Shown in pieces: positions 5,184-9,781 of a DNA stretch of 9,781 bases. Below the pieces are notes generated by a model. The model was not told where the DNA came from and did no database searches. It saw nothing but the letters and a program-made list of their open reading frames with translations. Both the position numbers and the translations under genes were made by a program. The stretch comes from Sulfuricurvum sp. IAE1 (GTDB lineage Bacteria; Campylobacterota; Campylobacteria; Campylobacterales; Sulfurimonadaceae): NCBI GenBank assembly GCA_945867285.1, contig CAMBHX010000056.1, positions 1 to 9,781 of the forward strand, given 5' to 3'. Each line of letters begins with the position of its first letter. Position 1 is the stretch's first letter.

Positions 5184-6989
5184 TTACGACAGCTCTCGGC
5201 AAGCATTCAAAAATTGTTCCCCATATTTTTCATATTTAACACTACCCATACCCGAAATATTCAACATCTCATCTCTATTTTTAGGTAGTTTCAGTGAGAT
5301 TTCAAGAAGAACCTTGTCGCTAAAGATAACATATGCTGGGATTTTTTCCTCTCTGGCGATTTTGTACCTCAAACCTCTCAAGGCATCGAATTCACTACTT
5401 CTTATCTCTTTATTAGTTGTTGATTGTATTTTTACACCCTTATAAGGATAAAGAGTAGTTTCTTTAATTGATATTGTTTGCTCTCCTTTTAGAAGTGCAA
5501 TGCCCCTTTTAGTAATTTTTAGTATTCCAAAATCTTCTTGAAATAAGGCATCAGTTTCGACTAAACGATTCGCAATTGTGAGCCACTCTTGCTTGGAATT
5601 AACTTTTCCAATGCCATAAACACTCAAAACATGATGTTTATTAGCCATGATTTTTTCAGATGATGAGCCACGCAATATATCGATAAGATAATGCGTACCA
5701 AAACTCTGTGACGTTCGCATAACAGCGGATAAAAATTTTTGTCCTTGCACTGAAATATCCACATAGTGTATCGAATCAATATCTTCACAATGGTCACATT
5801 TATCATGGCAATCTTCTATAGTATCCCCAAAATATGAAGCAATACGCCGATGTCTACAAACGTCACTACAGACAAATTGTATACAATCTTGGAGTTGTTG
5901 TAATGCCATGCGTTTAATGTCACTGTTTCCATCACCTTTTCCAATCAAAGATTTTCGCATGACAACATCCGACATCGAATACAACAAAACAGCTTGAGAG
6001 TCCAGCCCATCTCTCCCAGCTCGACCGATTTCTTGATAATAATTTTCAATTGATTTTGGAATCGAAGTATGAATAACAAACCGTATATTACTTTTGTCAA
6101 TTCCCATCCCAAACGCTATGGTAGCTACTACTACTTGGAGTGAATCATTCATAAACTCTTTGTGTACAGCAGTTCGCTCAACACTGTTCATTCCAGCATG
6201 ATAAAAACGGGTTATTATCCCCTTAGAACGTAAAAATCGTGCAATTTCTTCAGTCTCTTTTCGAGAAAATGCATAAACTATACCACTCTCTCCCTTTTTT
6301 TCCTCAATGATCGATAACAATTGTTTATGTCCATTTCCTTCTCTATTTTTGATTAAAATTTCAATATTTTTTCTAAATGCAGTCGCTTTTATAAATACAG
6401 GATCGTTCAAATGGAGCTGATGAATAATATCAGATTTCACTTTGTATGTAGCAGTTGCAGTAAAAGCCGCTATGGGGATACTAGGAAAATAAGTTCGAAT
6501 AGTACTAAGTTTACGATAATCGTCTCGAAACTCGTGTCCCCATTCACTGATACAATGGGCTTCATCAATAACAAATGCACTAATATTGAGTTGTAGCAAA
6601 AAATCGATAAAACCTTTAGCTGCCATCCTCTCTGGTGAAACGTAAAGTAGCTTAATTTTTTGTGCAATTAACGCTCTTTTGATACTATGCACTTCCTCTT
6701 CATTTTGCATTGATGATAATGACTCAGCCTTAATCCCCATCACTTTGAGAGCCGATACTTGATCGTACATCAATGCCAATAGAGGTGATACGACTATTGT
6801 AACACCTTCTCGAATCAGTGCTGGAAGTTGATAACACAGCGATTTTCCTCCGCCTGTTGGCAATAGCATCAAAATGTCACGATTATCTATAATACTTTTA
6901 ACTGCCAACTCTTGGTGTTCTCTAAACTGTGAAAATCCAAATACCTCTTTAAGGGTTTCATATAGACGACTATCCTTGTTAAAACTCAT
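5184..6989 (-). CDS. recQ: RecQ family ATP-dependent DNA helicase
   Basis: This 601-residue protein has the full bacterial RecQ layout. The helicase core (about 1-340) has the FGFSQFREHQ motif 0, Walker A LLPTGGGKS (42-50), DEAH at 142-145, the TATA motif III (178-181) and QEIGRAGRDG motif VI (319-328). A zinc-binding segment follows with Cys378, Cys394, Cys398 and Cys401, then a winged-helix region (about 410-510) and an HRDC domain (about 530-601). Family proteins unwind DNA 3' to 5' in recombination and fork repair. The last two cysteine pairs are C-x3-C-x2-C, where E. coli RecQ has C-x2-C-x2-C. The start ATG overlaps the dprA stop by four bases (ATGA). Five sampled 60-base lines gave 16-26 G+C, against 27 and 33 in two dprA lines, hinting at a different origin. 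The other end faces sorB. Confidence 0.95.
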   Translation of the reverse strand: MSFNKDSRLYETLKEVFGFSQFREHQELAVKSIIDNRDILMLLPTGGGKSLCYQLPALIREGVTIVVSPLLALMYDQVSALKVMGIKAESLSSMQNEEEVHSIKRALIAQKIKLLYVSPERMAAKGFIDFLLQLNISAFVIDEAHCISEWGHEFRDDYRKLSTIRTYFPSIPIAAFTATATYKVKSDIIHQLHLNDPVFIKATAFRKNIEILIKNREGNGHKQLLSIIEEKKGESGIVYAFSRKETEEIARFLRSKGIITRFYHAGMNSVERTAVHKEFMNDSLQVVVATIAFGMGIDKSNIRFVIHTSIPKSIENYYQEIGRAGRDGLDSQAVLLYSMSDVVMRKSLIGKGDGNSDIKRMALQQLQDCIQFVCSDVCRHRRIASYFGDTIEDCHDKCDHCEDIDSIHYVDISVQGQKFLSAVMRTSQSFGTHYLIDILRGSSSEKIMANKHHVLSVYGIGKVNSKQEWLTIANRLVETDALFQEDFGILKITKRGIALLKGEQTISIKETTLYPYKGVKIQSTTNKEIRSSEFDALRGLRYKIAREEKIPAYVIFSDKVLLEISLKLPKNRDEMLNISGMGSVKYEKYGEQFLNACRELS

Positions 6990-7762
6990 ACCACCACCAC
7001 TCTTCCATTTTTGACTTCAACAATACCCAGTAGTTCCGCTTGAAAAATATCACCAGCAAACCGTGCCATCACCTCTTCATAAGTAGGTAATGTTCGGCAA
7101 AACGCAATAAAAGGGGTGTCCTTTTGCGTATTCAGTGCCGTTTTACTGATGTGTGCCACAAACGTATCGATATCTTCAATAGCGCTTGCATATCCTCTTG
7201 CGCACAACCAATGTGTCCCCTCACTCTCACGCAAATGGTGAGGTAAAACATAGATACTTTTCCCCATCTCAATCGCAAATTCAGCCGAGCGCATGCTACC
7301 ACTATCTAATGCTGCTTCAGTGATAATAAGTACATCTCCCAGAGCTACTACCACTTCATTTCGCACAACAAAGCTCCACTCCCTTGCTGTAAAATCATTC
7401 TCAAACTGTGAAAGAGTCAATCCATTGCGTTCAATTCCCTCTATGAGTTTTTTATTGGCAGCTGGATAACGAATGTCAATACCACATGGTAACACAGCAA
7501 TCGTATTGTCAATACTTGCCCCTTCATGGGCCACCGTATCCACACCAGCTGCAGCTCCACTAACCACTACCATACCATTAAGTGCTAATTTTTTAGCAAG
7601 TTCATGAGTATAAACCTTGGTGTACACACTTGGATTTCTTGTTCCTACTATCGAAATTTTTGGGCGTTGCAACAACTCCAATGACCCTTTATAATACAGA
7701 GTTTGAGGATATTTTTTCATGGCCTCAAGCTGTGGAATATGTGATGTTAGAACCCCAAACAT
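6986..7762 (-). CDS. dprA: DprA/Smf, DNA-processing protein of natural transformation
   Basis: DprA binds incoming single-stranded DNA in the cytoplasm and loads RecA onto it. This 258-residue protein has the Rossmann-like core: SIVGTRNP (37-44), VSGAAAGVDTVAH (67-79), the AVLPCGID strand (89-96), RNEVVVAL (134-141), TEAALDSGSMRSAEFA (148-163) and the VLP turn (172-174). It lacks the amino-terminal SAM-like extension of long DprA proteins such as that of Streptococcus. A short carboxyl piece (about 215-258, PTYEEVMARFAGD) may be a reduced winged helix. Short forms are usual in this phylum. recQ follows with a four-base overlap, so both are probably made from one transcript. The gene is 71 bases downstream of the YibQ-family gene, and that gap holds a possible promoter. 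Presence of dprA suggests, but does not prove, natural competence. Confidence 0.95.
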   Translation of the reverse strand: MFGVLTSHIPQLEAMKKYPQTLYYKGSLELLQRPKISIVGTRNPSVYTKVYTHELAKKLALNGMVVVSGAAAGVDTVAHEGASIDNTIAVLPCGIDIRYPAANKKLIEGIERNGLTLSQFENDFTAREWSFVVRNEVVVALGDVLIITEAALDSGSMRSAEFAIEMGKSIYVLPHHLRESEGTHWLCARGYASAIEDIDTFVAHISKTALNTQKDTPFIAFCRTLPTYEEVMARFAGDIFQAELLGIVEVKNGRVVVV

Positions 7763-7788
7763 GACTACTCATTTCTATTTTTTTTCTT

Positions 7789-7819
7789 ATTGTAGAGAAA
7801 AATCAACAAAAGAATACAA
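7789..7819 (-). promoter_or_regulatory. Possible promoter for dprA-recQ
   Basis: On the minus strand TACAAT (7794-7789) resembles a -10 box, and TTGTAT (7819-7814) could be a -35 box with a long 19-base spacer. The stretch is very T-rich. The -10 lies 26 bases before the dprA ATG. This is a weak prediction from hexamer likeness and position only; co-transcription from ilvC upstream is the alternative. Confidence 0.3.
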
Positions 7820-7823
7820 AATA

Positions 7824-7836
7824 TGACAAATTGTCA
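7824..7836. promoter_or_regulatory. 13-base palindrome, operator-like, at the end of the YibQ-family gene
   Basis: TGACAA-A-TTGTCA is a perfect six-base dyad around one central base. Two more matched bases lie outside one mismatch (7821-7822 with 7838-7839). It overlaps the stop codon of the deacetylase-family gene and sits just upstream of the possible -35 box for dprA, a place where a dimeric regulator could act. The regulator, if any, is unknown. It is too short to be a terminator. Confidence 0.3.
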
Positions 7837-8817
7837 GATTTTATCAATTCCAACAAGCTGCACTTGTTTTAAAAGCTCGCGAGATTGTTTAAGAGCGGCT
7901 ATAGTATCCTGTCGCGGATGACCGATTGCAACAGCAGTACCATTACGTTTTGCGGTATTTACTGCTTTGCTTATTTGAGCTTTGATGTTTGCTATACCAT
8001 CATGATGGTCCAAAAACACATCTCTGTGCAAATAACGCTTACCCTGCTTTAGTAAAATCTCTGGTGCTTTTGTACTTCCAATCGTACGACTATCCACAAA
8101 AATAATTCCTTCACTCTCTAAAACTTCGAGCAATCTTTCCATCGAAGCTTTATCAGAAGTAAATTTTGATCCTGTGTGGTTATTGATGTAACGTACAGAA
8201 GGGTAGAGTTTTTTGATTTTTTGAATAGTTTGCGCGATTTTTTCCACCGAATCCCCAACTTTCAGCGTCTCATCCTCTTCACCATTAGAGCCCATAGCCT
8301 CTAGAGGTAAGTGCACCATATGACCACTCACTCCCTGCGCTAAAAGTGCTGATTCGGGATGTCGCTTAATAGGAGGTAGAAATGACATCACCAAAGGTAG
8401 ACCAACCGATTGAATTGCTGCGACGTCATAATCATACGATACATCATCAATAATAATGACCAACCTTGGGAGCTTATTGGACTCTTTAGGGGCGTTTTGC
8501 TCCTCGTACGCCAATGGGACTATTGGTTTTTCTTCTAATTTTCTCATCTCTTGAATAATTGGGATTTCCTTTTCTTTTTTGACTATCTCAACGGCTCTTT
8601 TTTGCAATTGTTGCACTTTTTCAATAGTTTTATTGCTATCAACAAAAGAGATGTTTTTATCATCCAGAGTCGGATATTTCATTCTCTTCGAGGGATGTTC
8701 TACTTGCTGCAATATAAACAAACATACTGTCCCAACAACAATAACAAGAACCATTAATGATAAAAGAAAAACAATACGGTATTTCGGATCAAAAAGAGAA
8801 GGAAAGCGTTTACGCAT
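7834..8817 (-). CDS. Divergent polysaccharide deacetylase, YibQ family (DUF610)
   Basis: This 327-residue protein has one amino-terminal membrane anchor (about residues 14-37) after a basic head (MRKRF), then a low-complexity charged linker with coiled-coil character (about 60-115). The carboxyl catalytic-like domain (about 117-327) has the family marks IIIDDVSYD (121-129), HLPLEA (169-174), NNHTGS (212-217), VDSRT (241-245), RDVFLDH (265-271) and GHP (299-301). These Asp and His positions match the metal site of NodB-like polysaccharide deacetylases, but the family's substrate is not established. The domain should sit in the periplasm, tied to the inner membrane, probably acting on or near the cell wall. 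The gene lies 68 bases after ilvC and before dprA. I recall this neighbourhood from related genomes, and no functional link is known. The ribosome site before ATG 8817 is weak. Confidence 0.9.
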   Translation of the reverse strand: MRKRFPSLFDPKYRIVFLLSLMVLVIVVGTVCLFILQQVEHPSKRMKYPTLDDKNISFVDSNKTIEKVQQLQKRAVEIVKKEKEIPIIQEMRKLEEKPIVPLAYEEQNAPKESNKLPRLVIIIDDVSYDYDVAAIQSVGLPLVMSFLPPIKRHPESALLAQGVSGHMVHLPLEAMGSNGEEDETLKVGDSVEKIAQTIQKIKKLYPSVRYINNHTGSKFTSDKASMERLLEVLESEGIIFVDSRTIGSTKAPEILLKQGKRYLHRDVFLDHHDGIANIKAQISKAVNTAKRNGTAVAIGHPRQDTIAALKQSRELLKQVQLVGIDKI

Positions 8818-8840
8818 TTAGAAATATCCATATTAGGATT

Positions 8841-8878
8841 TTAGGAACTGGGCTCCCGACTAAATCGGGAATGACGAA
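8841..8878. repeat. Short palindromic intergenic repeat between ilvC and the YibQ-family gene
   Basis: TCCCGA (8854-8859) and TCGGGA (8865-8870) form a six-base stem with loop CTAAA, followed by ATGACGAAAA. The minus-strand reading, CGTCATTCCCGATTTAGTC, has the look of the widespread CATTCCCG-type palindromic repeats found between genes in many bacteria. The rest of the 68-base gap 8818-8885 holds only the start region of the next gene. No T-run follows the stem on the minus strand, so it is a poor intrinsic terminator for ilvC. It may still affect message ends or stability. Confidence 0.5.
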
Positions 8879-8885
8879 AAAAGGT

Positions 8886-9781
<896 letters not shown>

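Overview
The window looks like ordinary chromosome from a campylobacterotal (epsilonproteobacterial) chemolithotroph of the Sulfurimonas/Sulfuricurvum/Sulfurospirillum kind. This is inferred from four things: the style of the proteins, the tatB-tatC-queA order, a sulfite oxidase/cytochrome pair resembling Campylobacter jejuni Cj0005c-Cj0004c, and moderate-to-low GC with very tight gene packing. The species cannot be fixed from the sequence alone.

Plus strand, 1-5091. The window opens inside hemW (radical-SAM heme chaperone; only the first few codons are missing). A 220-base spacer full of short hairpins follows. Then come tatB and tatC (twin-arginine translocase; they overlap by one base) and queA (queuosine biosynthesis; its start lies inside the end of tatC). 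After a 51-base gap with a possible promoter lie sorA (periplasmic molybdenum sulfite oxidase with a twin-arginine signal) and sorB (small mono-heme cytochrome c). SorA is expected to be exported folded by the Tat system whose TatB and TatC are encoded just upstream. SorB would take electrons from SorA and pass them towards the respiratory chain.

Minus strand, 9781-5184. In transcription order these are ilvC (ketol-acid reductoisomerase; its start is outside the window), a YibQ-family divergent polysaccharide deacetylase, dprA (DNA-processing protein of natural transformation) and recQ (DNA helicase). dprA and recQ share an ATGA stop/start overlap, so they are probably translated from one message. 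recQ is more AT-rich than dprA in the lines sampled. The two gene blocks converge between sorB and recQ.

The gaps between genes are short (none over 300 bases). Three of them, 1057-1276, 5092-5183 and 8818-8885, carry inverted repeats that look like dispersed intergenic repeat units. A 13-base palindrome sits between the YibQ-family gene and dprA. No tRNA, rRNA, CRISPR array, transposase or attachment site was seen. I found no convincing undescribed multi-gene system. The most interesting points are the structured spacer before tatB, the dprA-recQ coupling, and the co-location of sorAB with tatBC.
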